DNA from: Aristolochia californica
Lineage: Eukaryota > Streptophyta > Magnoliopsida > Piperales > Aristolochiaceae
Direction: 5' to 3'
Length of the DNA stretch: 64,000 nucleotides
Assembly (NCBI GenBank): GCA_029961685.1
Contig: JARWKL010000007.1
Span: 9,633,406 to 9,697,405, forward strand
The notes below the pieces were generated by a model. The model made no database searches, had not been told where the DNA came from, and saw only the letters and a list, made by a program, of their open reading frames with translations. Below are positions 46,705-60,832 of the stretch, piece by piece (the first letter of the stretch is position 1; each line of letters begins with the position of its first letter). A program made the translations under genes and the position numbers.

Positions 46705-49700
46705 TGTGTTGGATCAATTAAAAATCTCTTTCTTATAAAATTGCAAGCTATCAGAGTTGAACAAGTAGAATTTCCCAAACTTGGATATCAAAACTTTTGT
46801 GTTCATTAGTGGTGTGTGAATAAATTTTCTTTGCTTACATTTTTTGTTGTTTTAAATTTTTTGCATACATAAACTATAAAATTTTCATTTTGTTGTGATT
46901 TGTTTGCCTTATCTTTTTTGTTTATGAGAGATAAAGAGAAAAGTGAAAACTCAAGTTTTGATTTAAGGAAAAAGCATACATCCAAAATGGAAATGCTCAA
47001 ATGTAGAGAGAAATAATTCCAAAAACTGTCTGTAACTTTTAGGGATTGTAAACTTTTTCTAGTTTTTATATATTAGGTTTTGCAATTGTCGGGAAACAAA
47101 GGGGAGGCGAGGGAATTTTTAGCTGACTGTTAACTCCCAATTCATAAGTCATTTCTTACAAAAATATAGCCCACTACGCATGATTGAACGATAAATCACT
47201 TTACAATCATCTATGATTGTTAGGTCAGCTTTTTGTAAATGGGCAAATGAAAGGCTTGTTTGGATAGGGTAAATATCCCAGCGTACCCAAACTTGAGAAT
47301 TTAATGAGGTTTGGATCCGTAGGTCATCTGCATGTTTAACATGTTTTAAGCATGCATATCCACATTTAAAACATGTGCAGGATCAATTAGTAATCTCTTT
47401 CTTATAAAATTCCAAGCAATCAAGGTTGAACTAGTGGAATTTCCCAAACTTGGATATCAAAACTTTTGTGTTCATTTATGGTGTGTGAATAAATTTTCCT
47501 TGCTTAATTTTTTTGTTGTTCTAAATTTTTTGCATACATAAACTCTAAAATTTTCGTTTTGTTGTGATTTGTCTGTCTGATCTTTTTTGTTTATGAGAGA
47601 TATAGGGAAAAGAGAAAACTCAAGTTTTGATTTAAGGAAAAAGTATACATCTAAATCGAAACACACAAATGCAGAGACAGATAATTCCAAAAAACGTCTG
47701 TAACTCTTAGGGATTGTAAGCTCTTTCTAGTTTTTATATATTTGGTTTTGCAATCGCCAGGAAACAACGGGGGAGGTGGGGGACTTTTTAGCTGAGTGTT
47801 GACTCCCAATCCATAAGTCATTTCTTAAAAAAATATATCCCCTTACGCATGATTGATCAATAAGTCACTTTACAATCATTTATGCTTGTTAGGTCAGCTT
47901 TTTTTTAAATTGGCAAAAAAATGGCTTGTTTGGCTCAGGTAAATATCCCACGACACCCATACTTGTGAATTTAATATGGTTTGGATCCGTAGGTCATTTG
48001 CATCTTTAACATGTTTCAAGCATGCGTATCCACATTTTAAACATGTGAAGGACCGATTAGAAATCTCTTTCTTATAAAATTCAAAGCTATCAGGGTTGAA
48101 CTAGTGGAATTTCCAAAACTGGGATATCAAAATTTTGAGATCATTTGTGGTGTCAGAATAAATTTTCTTTGCTTACATTTGTTGTTGTTCTAAATTTTTT
48201 GCATACATAAACTCTAAAATTTTCATCTTGTTGTGATCTGTTTGTCTTATCTTATTTGTTTACGAGAGATAAAGGGAAAAGTGAAAACTCAAGTTTTAAT
48301 TTAAGGAAAAAGTATACTTCTAAAATCGAAACGCACAAATGTAGAGACAGATAATTCAAAAAGGTTTCTGTAACTTTTAGGGATTGTAAACTCTTTCTAG
48401 TTTTTATTTATTAGGTTTTGCAAACGTAAGGAAACAAAGGGGGAGGTGGGGGAATTTTTAGCTGAGTGTTGACTCCCAATCCATAAGTCATTTCTTACAA
48501 AAATATAGCCCACTATGCATGATTGACCGATAAATTACTTTACAATCATCTACGATTGTTAGGTCATCTTTTTTGTAAATGGGTAAAATAATGGCTTGTT
48601 TGGATCAGGTAAATATCCCACCGCACCCAAACTATAGAATTTAATGAGGTTTGGATCCGTTGGTCATCTGCATCTTTAATATGTTTCAAGCATGCATATC
48701 CACATTTAAAACATGTGCAGGATCCATTTGTAATCTCTTTCTTATAAATTCCAAGCAATCAATGTTGAATTAGTGCAATTTCCCAAACTTGGATATCAAA
48801 AGTTTTGTGTTCATTTATGGTGTGTGAATAAATTTTCTTTGCTTAATTTTTTTGTTGTTTTAAATTTTTTGCATACATAAACTTTAAAATTTTCATTTTG
48901 TTGTGATCTGTCTGTCTTATTTTTTTGTTTACGAGAGATAAAGGAAAAAGTGAAACTCAAGTTTTGATTTAAGGAAAAAATATACATCTAAAATCGAAAC
49001 ACACAAATTCAATCAATCATGCGTAACGGGCTACATTTAAGGATTGTAAACTCTTTCTAGTTTTTATATAGCTGGTTTTGCAATTGTCGGGAAACAAAGG
49101 GGGAGGCGGGAGAATTTTTAGGTGAGTGTTGACTCCCAATCCATAAGTCATTTCTTACAAAAATATAGCCCGTTACGCATGATTGATTGATAAGTCACTT
49201 TACAATCATTTATGATTGTTAGGTCAGCTTTTTTGTAAATGGGCAAAAAAATAGCTAGTTTGGCTTGGGTAAATATCCTACTGCACACAAACTTGAGAAT
49301 TTAATGAAGTTTGGATCCGTAGGTTATCTATATCTTTAACATGTTTCAAGCATGCATATCCACATTTAAAACGTGTGCAGGATCAATTAGAAATCTCTTT
49401 CTTATAAAATTCCAAGTTATCAGGGTTGAACTAGTGGAATTTCTGAAACTTGGATATCAAAACTTTTGTGTTCATTTGTGGTGTGTGAATGAATTTTATT
49501 TTCTTACTTTTGTTGTTGATCTAAATTTTTTTCATACATAAACTCTAAATTGTCATTTTGTTGTGATCTATTTGGCTTATCTTTTTTGTTTACGAGAGAT
49601 AAAGGAAAAAGTGAACACTCAAGTTTTGATGTAAGGAAAAAGTATAAATCTAAAAAGGAAACTCACAAATGTTGAGAGCTATGATTCCAAAAAGTTTCTG

Positions 49701-51100
49701 TAACTTTTAGGGATTGTAAACTCTTTCTAGTTTTTGTATATCAGGTTTTGCAATCTTCGAGAAACAAAGGGGGATGCAACGTAATTTTTAGTTGAGTGGA
49801 CACTCTCAATCCATAAGTCATTTCTAAAAAAAATATAGCCCGCTAGGCATGATAGATCGATAAAACACTTTACAATCATCTATGATTGTTAGGTTTGTTT
49901 TTTTGTAAATAGGTAAAATAATGGCTTATTTTTCTCAGGTAAATATCCCACCGCACTCAAACTTGAGAATTTAATGACGTTTGCATCCATAGGTTATTTG
50001 CATCTTTAACACGTTTCACGCATGCATATTCTCATTTGAAACATGTGCAGGCTCAATTAGAAATCTCTTTCTTATAAAATTCCAAGGTATCAGAGTTGAA
50101 CTAGTGGAATTTCCCAAACTTTGATATGAAAACTTCTGTGTTTATTTGTGGTGTGTGAATAAATTTTCTTTGCTTACATTTGGAGTTGTTCCAAATTTTT
50201 TGCATACATAAACTCTAAAGTTTTCATTTTGTTGTGATTTGTCTGTCTTATCTTTTTTGTTTACGAGAGATATAGGGAAAAGAGAAAACTGAAGTTTTGA
50301 TTTAAGGAAAAAGTATACATCTAAAATTGAAACACACAAATGCGGAGACAGATAATTCCAAAAAGCGTTTGTAACTTTTAGGGATTGTAAACTCTTTCTA
50401 GTTTTTATATATCAGGTTTAGCAATCGTCGGGAAAAAAAGGGAGAGGCAGGGGAATTTTTAGCTGAGTGTTGACTCCCAATCTATAACTCATTTCTAACA
50501 AAAATGAAGCCCGTCACGCATGATTGACCGATTAGCCACTTTACAATCATCTATGATTGTTATCTTTGGCTCGAATAAATATCCCACCACACCCAAACTT
50601 GAGAATTTGATGAGGTTTTGATCCTAGGTCATCTGCATCTTTAACATGTTTTAAGCATGCATCTCCACATTTAAAACATGTGCAGAATCAATTCAAAATC
50701 TCTTTCTTCTAAAATTGTAAGCTATCAGAGTTGAACAAGTGGAATTTCCCAAACTTGGATATCAAAACTTTTGAGTTCATTAGTGGTGTGTGAATAAATT
50801 TTCTTTTCTTACATTTTTTGTTGTTTTAAATTTTATGCATACATAAACTCTAAAATTTTCATTTTGTAGTGTTTTGTTTGCCTTATCTTTTTTGTTTACG
50901 AGAGATTATGAGAAAAGTGAAAACTCAAGTTTTGATTTAAGGAAAAAGTATACATCCAAAATGCAAATGCTCAAATGTAGAGAGAGATAAGTCCCAAAAG
51001 TGTCTGTAACTTTTAGGGATTGTCAACTTTTTCTAGTTTTTATATATCAAGTTTTGCAATCTTCGGGAAACAAAGGGGGAGGCGGGGGAATTTTTAGCTG
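46704..51100 (-). repeat. hexamer-spaced sister monomers in block 4
   Basis: The monomer starting at 46704 and the one at about 50690 share GAGTTGAACAAGT, TTCATTAGTGGTGTGTG, TTTTTTGTTGTTTTAAATTT, ACATCCAAAATG and AAATGCTCAAATG, words not usual elsewhere. The offset is about 3,976 bp, or six monomers. Only the unit starts were compared closely, so a full hexamer HOR is likely but not proved. Confidence 0.55.
49011..49037 (+). other. 27-bp inverted fragment inside a minus-orientation block
   Basis: AATCAATCATGCGTAACGGG followed by CTACATT is the forward form of a segment that reads GCCCGTTACGCATGATTG everywhere else in this block. It replaces the usual stretch between CACACAAAT and AGGGATTGTAAAC. 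It looks like a fold-back template switch. Confidence 0.8.
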
Positions 51101-53757
51101 AGTGTTGACTCCAAATCCATAAGTCATTTCTTACAAAAATATAACCCGTTATGGATGATTGACCGATAAATCACTTTACAATCATCTATGATTGTTAGGT
51201 CAGCATTTTTGTAAATGAGCCAAAAAAATGGCCTCTTTGGCTCAGGTAAATATCCCACCGCACCCAAACTTGAGAATTTAATAAGGTTTGGATCCGTAGG
51301 GTATCAGCTTCTTTAACATGTTTCAAGCATGCATATCCACATTTAAAATATGTGCAGGATCAATTAGAAATCTCTTGCTTATAAAATTCCAAGCTATCAG
51401 GTTTGAACTAGTTGAATTTCCCATACTTGGATATCAAAACTTTTGTGTTCACTAGTGGTGTGTGAATAAATTTTCAGTGCTTACATTTTCATTACTCTAA
51501 AATTTTCATTTTGTTGTGATTTGTTTGCCTTGTCTTTTTGGTTTACGAGAGAGAAAGGGAAAAGTGAAAACACAAGTTTGGATTTAAGGAAAAAGTATAC
51601 ATCTAAAATGGAAACACACAAATGTAGAGAGATAATTCCAAAAAGTGTTTGTAACTTTTAGGGATTGTAAACTCTTTCTTGTTTTTAAATTTAGGTTTTA
51701 GCAATCATTGGGAAAAAAAGGGGGAGGAGGGGGAATTTTTAGCTGAGTGTTGACTCCCAATCCATAAGTTATTTCTTAAAAAACTATAGCCCGTTATGCA
51801 TGATTGATCGATAAATCATTTTACAATCATCTGTGATTATTAGGTCAGATTTTTGTAAATGGGAAAAATAATGTCTTGTTTAGCTCAGGTAAATATCCCA
51901 CTGCAACCAAACTTGAGAATTGAATGAGGTTTGGATCCGTAGGTCATTTGCATCTTTAACATGATTCAAGCATACATATCCACATTTAAAATATGTGCAT
52001 GATCAATTAGAAATCTCTTTATTATAAAAATTAAGCTATCAAGGGTTAACTTGTGGAATTTCCCAAACTTGGATATCAAAAATTTTGTGTTCATTTGTGG
52101 TGTGTGAATAAATTTTTTTTTCTTACAATTCTTTTTGTTTTAAATTTTTTTCGTAAATAAACTCTAAAATTTTTATTTTGTTGTGATTTGTTTGCCTTTT
52201 CTTTTTTGTTTACGAAAGATAAAAGGGAAAAGTGAAAATTTAAGTTTTGATTTAAGGAAAAAGTATACATCCAAAATGGAAATGCACAAATGTAGAGAGA
52301 GATAATTCCAAAAAGTGTGTGTAAATTTTAGGATTGTAAACTCATTTTAGTTTATATATATCATGTTTTGCAATCATCGGGAAAAAAGGGGGAGGCAGGG
52401 GAATTTCTCATTGAGTGTTGACTCCCAATCCATAAGTCATTTCTTACAAAAATATAGCCCATTACGCATGATAGACCGATAAATCACTTTAAAATCATCT
52501 ATGATTGTTAGGTCAGCTTTTTTGTAAATGGGCAAAATAATGGCTTGTTTGGTTCGAGTAAATATCCCACCCCACCCAAACTTGAGAATTTAATGAGATT
52601 TGGATCCGTTGGTCATCTGCATCTTTAACATGTTTCAGGCATGCATTCCCATATTCAAAACATGTGAAGGATCAACTAGAAATCTCTTTCTTACAAAATT
52701 CCAAGCTATCAGAGTTGAACTAGTGGAATTTCCCAAGCTTGGATATCAAAACTTTTGTGTTCATTTGTGGTGTGTGAATAAATTTTGTTTGCTTACATTT
52801 GTTGTTGTTCTAAATTTTTGCCTACATAAACTCTAAAATTTTCATTTTGTTATGATCTGTTTGCCTTTCTTTTTTGTTTACAAAAGATAAAGGGAAAAGT
52901 GAAAACTCAAGTTTTGATTTAAGGAAAAAGTATACATGGAAAATGGAAATCCACAAATGTAAAGAGAGATAATTCCAAAAAGTGTCTGTAACTTTTAGGG
53001 ATTGTAAAATCTTTCTAGTTTTAATATATCAGGTTTTGCAATCGTCGGGAAACAAAGGGGGAGGTGGGGGAATTTTTAGCTGAGTGTTGACTCCAAATCC
53101 ACAAGTCATTTCATACAAAAAATATAGCCCGTTACGCATGAAAGACTGATGAATAACTTTACAATCATCTGTGATTGTTGGGTCAACTTTTTTGTTAATG
53201 GGCAAAATAATGGCTTCTTTTGCTCGGGTAAATATCCCACCGCACCTTAACTTGAGAATTTAATATGGTTTTGATCCGTAGGTCATCTGCAACTTTAATA
53301 TGTTACAAGCATGCATATCCAGATTTAAAACATGTGCAAGATCAAGTAGAAATCCCTTTCTTACAAAATTCCAAGCTGTCAGGGTTGAACTAGTGGAATT
53401 TCCCATACTTGTATATCAAAAATTTTGTGTTCTCTTATGGTGTGTGAATAAATTTTGTTTGCTTACACTTTTTTTTTGTTCTAAATTTTTTGCATACATC
53501 AACTCTAAAATTTTTATTTTGTTGTGATCTGGTAGCCTAATCGTTTTGCTTTACGAGAGATAAAAGGAAAAGTGAAAATTCATGTTTTGATTTGAGGAAA
53601 AAGTATACATCTAAAATGGAAATGCACAAATGTAGAGAAAGATAATTCCAAAAAGTGTCTTTAACTTTTAGGGATTGTGAACTCTTTCTAGTTTTTATAT
53701 ATAAGGTTTTGCAATCGTCGGGAAACAAAGGGAGAGGCGGGGGAATTTTTAACTGAG

Positions 53758-56700
53758 TGTTGACTCCCAATCCACAAGTCATTTCATACAAAAAATATAG
53801 CCCGTTACGCATGATTCACTACAACCAGCTATGATTGTGATGTCTGTTTTTTTGTAAATTGGCAAAATAATGGATTCTTTGGCTCGGGTAAATATCCCAC
53901 CGCACCCGAACGTGAGAATTTAATGAGGTTTGGATCCGTTGGTCATCTGCATCTTTAACATGTTTCAAGCAAGCATATCCACATTTGAAACATGTGCAAG
54001 ATCAATTAGAAATCTCTTTCGTATAAATTTTCAAGCTATCTGGGTTGAACTGGTGGAATTTCCCAAACTTGGATATCAAAACTTTTGTGTTCATTTGTGG
54101 TGTGTGAATAAATTTTCTTTGCTTACATTTGTTGTTGTTCTAAATTTTTTGCAGACATAAACTCTAAAATTTTCAATTTGTTGTGATCTGTTTGCCTTAT
54201 CTTTTTTGTTTACTAGAGATAAAGGGAAAAGTTAAAACACAAGTTTTAATTTAAGGAAAATGTATACATCTATAATGGAAATTTACAAATTTAGAGAAAG
54301 ATAATTTCAAAAAGTGTCAGTAACTTTTAGGGTTTGTAAACTCTTTCTAGTTTTTATACATAAGGTTTTGCAATCGTAGGGAAACAAAGGGGTAGGCGGG
54401 GGAATTTTAAGTTGAGTGTTGACTCCCAATCCATAAGTCTTTTATTACCAAAATATAGCCCATTACGCATGATTGACCGATAAATCACTTTACAATCATC
54501 TATGATTACTAGGTCAGCTTTTTTGTAAATGGGCAAAATAATGGCTTGTTTGGCTTGGGTAAATATCCCACCGCACCCAAACTTGAGAATTTAATGAGGT
54601 TTGGATCTGTAGGTCATCTGCATCTTTAACATGTTTCAAGCAAGGATATCCACATTTAAAACATGTGCAGGATCCATTTGAAATATCTTTCTTATAAAAT
54701 TCCTAGCTATCAAGGTTGAACTAGTGGAATTTCCCAAACATGGATATCAAAAGTTTGTGTTCATTTGTGGTTTGTGAATAAATTTTCTTTGCTTACGTTT
54801 ATTGTTGTTCGAATTTTTTTGCATACACAAAGTCCAAAATTTTCATTTTGTTGTGATCTGTTTGCCTTATCTTTTTTGTTTACGAGAGATAAAGGGAAAA
54901 AGTGAAAACTCAAGTTTTGATTTAATGAAAAAGTATACATCTAAAATGGAAATGCACAAATGTTGAGAGATATAATTCCAAAAAGTGTCTGTAACATTTT
55001 GGGACTGTAAACTCTTCTGGTTTTTATATAATAGGTTTTGCAATCATGAGGAAACCACGGGGGAGGCGGGGGAATTTTAAGCTAAGTGTTGACTCTCAAT
55101 CCATACGTAATTTCTTGCAAAAATAAAGCCCGTTACGCATGATTGACCGTTAAATCACTTTACAATCATCTATGATTGTTAAGTCAACTTTTTTATAAAA
55201 GGACAAAATAATGGCTTGTTTGGCTCTTGTAAATATCCCACCGGACCCAAACATGAGAATTTAATGAGGTTTGGATCCATAGGTCATCTGCATCTTTAAC
55301 ATGTTTCAAGCATGCATTTCCACATTTAAAACAGGTGCATGATCAATTAGAAATCTCTTTCTTATAAAATTCCACGTTATCTGGGTTGAACTAGTAGAAT
55401 TTCACAAACATGGATATCAAAATTTTTGTGTTCATTTGTGGTGTGTTAATAAATTTTCTTTGCTTACATATTTGTTGTTGTCCTAAATTTTTTGCATACA
55501 TGAACTCTAAAATTTTCATTTTGTTGTGATATGCTTGCCTTATCTTTTTTGTTTACGAGAGATAATGAGAAAAAAAGTGAAAACTCAAGTTTTCATTTAA
55601 GGAAAAAGTATACATCTAAAATGGAAGTGCACAAATGTAGAAAGAGATAATTCCAAAAAGTGTCTGTAACTTCTAGGGATTTTAAACTCTTTCTAGATTT
55701 TATGTATCAGGTTTTGCAATCGTCGGGAAACAAAGGGGGAGGCGGGGGAATTTGTAGCTGATTACTGAGTCCCATTCCATAATTCATTTGTTACAAAATT
55801 ATAGCCCGCTACCCATGATTAACTACAATCATCTATGATTGTTAGGTCAGCTATTTTGTAAATGGGCAAAATAATGACTTGTTTTGCTCAGGTAAATATC
55901 CCACCGCACTCAAACTTGAGAATTTAATGAGGTTTGGATCTGTAGGTCATCTGCATCTTTCATATGTTTCAAGCATGCATATCCACATTTAAAACATGTG
56001 CAAGATCAATTAGAAATCTCTTTCTTATAAAATTCCAAGCTATCAGGGTTGAACTAGTGGAATTTCCCAAACTTGGATATCAAAACTTTGTGTTCATTTG
56101 TGGTGTGTGAGTAAAATTTTTTTGCTTACATTTATTGTTGTTCGAAATTTTTTGCATACACAAAGTCTAAAATTTTCATTTTTTTGCGATCTGTTTGCCT
56201 TTTCTTTTTTGTTTACAATAGATAAAGGAAAAAAAGTGAAAACTCAAGTTTTGATTTAAGGAAACAGTATACATCTAAAATGGAAATGCACAAATGTTGA
56301 GAGATATAATTCCAAAAAGTGTATGTAACTTTTTGGGATTATAAACTCTTCTAGTTTTTAGATAACAGGTTTTGTAATCGTCGGGAAACCACGGGGGAGG
56401 CGGGGGAATTTTAAGCTGAGTGTTGACTCTAAATCCATACGTAATTGTATACAAAAATATAGTCCGTTACGCATGATTGGACGTTAAATCACTTTACAAT
56501 CATCTAAGATTATTAAGTCAATTTTTTTGTAAACAGGCAAAATAATGACTTGTTTGGCTCTATTAAATATCCCACTACACCCAAACTTGAGAATTTAATG
56601 AGGTTTGGATCCGTAGGTCATCCGGATCTTTAACATGTTTCAAGCATGGATGTCCACATTTGAAACATATGTAGGATACATTAGAAATATCTTTCTTATA

Positions 56701-58400
56701 AAATTCCTAGCTATTAGGGTTGAATTAGTGGAATTTCCCAAACTTGGATATCAAAACTTTGTGTTCATTTGTGGTGTGTGAATAAATTTTCTTTGCTTAC
56801 ATTTATTGTTGTTCGAAATTTTTTGCATACACAAACTCTAAAATTTTCATTTTGTTGTGATCTATTTGCCTTATCTTTTTTGTTTACGAGAGATAAAGGG
56901 ATAAAAGTGAAAACTCAAGTTTTGATTCAAGGAAAAAGTATACATCAAAAATGGAAATGCACAAATGTTGAGAGATATAATTCCAAAAAGTGTTTGTAAC
57001 TTTTAGGGATTGTAAACTCTTCTAGTTTTTATATAACTGGTTTTGCAATTGTCAGGAAACCACGGGGGAGGCGGGGGAATTTTAAGCAGAGTGTTGACTC
57101 CCAATCCATACGTAATTTCTTACAAAAATATAGCTTGTTACGCATGATTGACCGTTAAATCACTTTACAATCATCTATGATTGTTAGGTCAGCTTTTTTT
57201 TAAAAGACAAAATAATGGCTTGTTTGGCTCTGGTAAATATCCCACCGCACCCAAACTTGAGAATTTAATGAGGTTTGGATCCATAGGTCATCTGCATCTT
57301 TAACATGTTTCAAGCATGCATTTCCACATTTAAAACATGTGCATGATCAATTAGAAATCTCTTTCTTATAAAATTCCAAGCTATCTGGGTTGAACTAGTA
57401 GAATTTCCCAAACATGGATATCAAAATTTTTGTGTTCATTTGTGGTGTGTCAATAAATTTTCTTTGCTTACATTTGTTGTTGTCCTAATTTTTTTGCATA
57501 CATAAACTCTAAAATTTTCATTTTTTTGTGATCTCTTTGCCTTATCTTTTTTGTTTACGAGTGATAAAGGGAGAAAAAGTGAAAACTCAAGTTTTGATTT
57601 AAGGAAAAAGTATACATCTGAAATGGAAATGCACAAATGTAGAAAGAGATATTCCAAAAAGTGTCTGTAACTTTTAGGCAATGTAAACTCTTTCTAGTTT
57701 TTATGTATCAGGTTTGCAATCGTCGGGAAACGAAGGGGGAGGCGGGGGAATTTGTAGCTGATTGTTGAGTCCCAATCCATAAGTCATTTGTGACAAAATT
57801 ATAGCCCACTACACATGATTAACTACAATCATCTATGATTGTTAGGTTAGCTATTTTTTAAATGGGCAAAATAATGACTTGTTTGGCTCGGGTAAATATC
57901 CCACCTCACCCAAACTTGAGACTTTAATGAGGGTTGGATCTATAGGTCAGTTGCATCTTTAACTTGTTTCAAGCATCCATATCCACATTTAAAACATGTT
58001 TAGGATCAATTAGAAATCTCTTTCTTTTAAAATTCTAAGCTATCAGGGTTGAACAATTTGAATTTCCCAAACTTGTATATCAAAACTTTTGTGTTCATTT
58101 GTGGTGTGTGAATAAATTTTCTATGCTTATATTTGTTGTTGTTATAAATTTTTTGCATACATTCTCTAAAATTTTCATTTTGTTGTGATCTGTTTGCCTT
58201 ATCTTTTTTTTTTATGAGAAATAAAGGGAAAAAGTGAAAACTCAAGTTTTGATTTAAGGAAAAAGTATACATCTAAAATGAAAATGCACAAATGTAGAGA
58301 GTGATATTTCCAAAAAGTGTACATAACTTTTAGGGATTGTAACATCTTTCTAATTTTTATATATTAGGTTTTCCAATCGTTGGGAAACAAAGGGGAGGTA
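53758..58400 (-). repeat. trimer higher-order repeat, period about 2.0 kb
   Basis: A 13-bp loss that gives CATGATT(A/C)ACTACAA recurs at about 53815, 55823 and 57823. GCATTTCCACATTTAAAAC recurs at about 55316 and 57311. The monomer at 54670 (ATTCCTAGCTAT, TTTATTGTTGTTCG) recurs at about 56665. GGAAACCACGGGGGAGG marks monomers at 55.05, 56.38 and 57.06 kb. Order by type is Q-R-P, Q-P-P, Q, so two trimers and part of a third are present. Confidence 0.75.
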
Positions 58401-60748
58401 GGGGAATTTTTAGCTGAGTGTTGACTCAAAATCCATAAGTCAATTCTTTCAAAAATATAGCCCGTTACGTATGATTGATCGATAAATCACTTTACAATCA
58501 CTTATGATTGTTGGGTCAGCTTTTTTTTAAATGGGAAAAATAATGGCTTATTTGGCTCGGGTAAATATCCCACCACACCCAAACTTGAGAATTTAACGAG
58601 GCTTGGATCCGTAGGTCATCTGCATATTTAACATGTTTCAAGCATGCATATCAACATTTAAAACATGTGCAAGATCAATTCGAAAACTCTTCCTCAAAAA
58701 ATTCAAAGCTATCTGGGTTGAAGTAGTGGAATTTCCCAAACTTTGATATCAAAACTTTTGTGTTCATTTGTGGTTTGTGAATAAATTTTCTTTGCTTACA
58801 TTCGTTGTTGTTCTAAATTTTCATTTTGTTGTGATTTGTTTGCCTTATCTTTTTAGTTTACGAGAGATAAAGGGAAAAGTAAAAACTCAAGTTTTGATAT
58901 AAGGAAAAAGTATACATCTAAAATGGAAATGCACAAATGTAGAGAGATATAATTCCAAAAATGGTTTGTAACTTTTACGAATTGTAAACTCTTTCTAGTT
59001 TTTATATATCAGGTTTTGCCATCTTCAGGAAGCAAAGGGGGAGGCAGGGGAATTTTTAGTTGAGTGTGACTACCAATCCATAAGTCATTTCTTAAAAAAA
59101 TATAGCCTGTTACTCATGATTGACCGATAAATCACATTACAATCATTTATAGCTTGTTTGGCTCTGGTAAATATCCCACCGCACCCTAACTTGAGAATTT
59201 AATGAGGTCTGGATCCGTAGGTCATCTACATCTTTAACATGTTTCAAGCATGGATGTCCACATTTAAAACATATGCAGGATCCATTAGAAATATCTTTCT
59301 TATCAAATTCCTAGCTATCAGGGTTGAACTAGTGGAATTTCCCAAACTTGGATATCAAAACTTTGTGTTCATTTGTGGTGTGTGAATAAATTTTCCTTGC
59401 TTACATTTATTGTGTTTCAAAATTTTTTGCATACACAAACTCTAAAATTTTCATTTTGTTGTGATCTGTTTGCCTTATCTTTTTTGTTTACGAAAGGTAT
59501 AGGGAAAAAAGTGAAAAATCAAGTTTTGATTTAAGGAAAAAGTATTCATCTAAAATGGAAATGCACAAATTTAGAGACAGATAATTCCAAAAAGCGTCTA
59601 TAACTTTTAGAGATTGTAAACTCTCTCTAGTTTTTATATATCAGGTTTTGCAATCATCGAGAAACAAAAGCGGAGGCTGGGGAATTTTTAGCTGAGTGTT
59701 GACTCCCAATCCAAAATTCATTTCTTACGAAATATAACCCATTACGCAAGATTGATCGATAAATCACTTTACAATCATCAATGATTGTTAGGTAAGCTTT
59801 TTTGTAAATGGGCAAAATAATGGCTTGTTTGGCTCGGGTAAATATTGAGAATTTAATGACGTTTGGATCCGTAGGTAATCTGCATCTTTAACATGTTTCA
59901 AGCATGCATATCCACATTGAAAACATGTTCAGGATCAATTAGAAATATCTTTCTTATAAATTTCCAAGCTATCAGGGTTGAACTAGTGGAATTTCCAAAA
60001 CTTGGGTATCAAAAATTTATGTTTATTTGTGGTGTGTGAATAAATTTTCTTTGCTTAAATTTGTTGTTGTTTGATAATTTTTTCATACACAAACTCTAAA
60101 ATTTTCATTTTGCTGTGATCTATTTGCCTTATCTTTTTTGTTTACTAGACATAAAGGGAAAAAAAATAAAAACTCAAGTTTTGAATTAAGGAAATAGTAT
60201 ACATCTAAAATGGAAATGCACAAATGTTGAGATAGATAATTCCAAAAAGTGTATAGAAATTTTAGGGATCGTAAACTCTTTTAGTTTGTATATAATAGAT
60301 TTTGCAATCGTCGGGACACCACGGGGGTGGCGGGGGAATTTTAACTTGAGTGTTGCATCCCATTCCATAAGTAGTTTCTTATCAAAATATAGCCCATTAC
60401 GCATGGTTGACCGTTAAATCACTTTAAAATCATCTATGATTGTTAGGTTAGTTTTTTTTGTAAATGGGCAAAATAATGGCTTGTTTGGCTCTGGTAAATA
60501 TCCCACCGCTCCCAAACTTCAGAATTTAATGAGCTTTGTATCCGATGGTCATCTGTATCTTTAACATGTTTCAAGCATGCATATCCACATTTAAAACATG
60601 TGCAGGATCAATTAGAAATCTCTTTCTTATAAAATTCCAAGCTATCTGGGTTGAACTAGTGGAATTTCCCAAACATGGATATCAAAATTTTTGTGTTCGT
60701 TTGTGGTGTGTCCATAAATTTTCTTTTCTTACATTTGTTGTTGTCCTA

Positions 60749-60832
60749 AATTTTCATTTTGTTGTGATTTGTTTGCCTTTATCTTGTTGTGATCTGTTTG
60801 CCTTTGTCAAGCTATCTGGGTTACGCATGATT
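60749..60832 (-). other. scrambled junction of several monomer pieces
   Basis: In order: CCTAAATTTTCATTTTG (a 22-bp loss), TTTGCCTTTATCT, a second TGTTGTGATCTGTTTGCC, then CAAGCTATCTGGGTT from another part of the monomer, then ACGCATGATTGACC. At least three joins lie within about 85 bp, and the landmark spacing (60350 to about 61440) is not a whole number of monomers. Confidence 0.75.
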
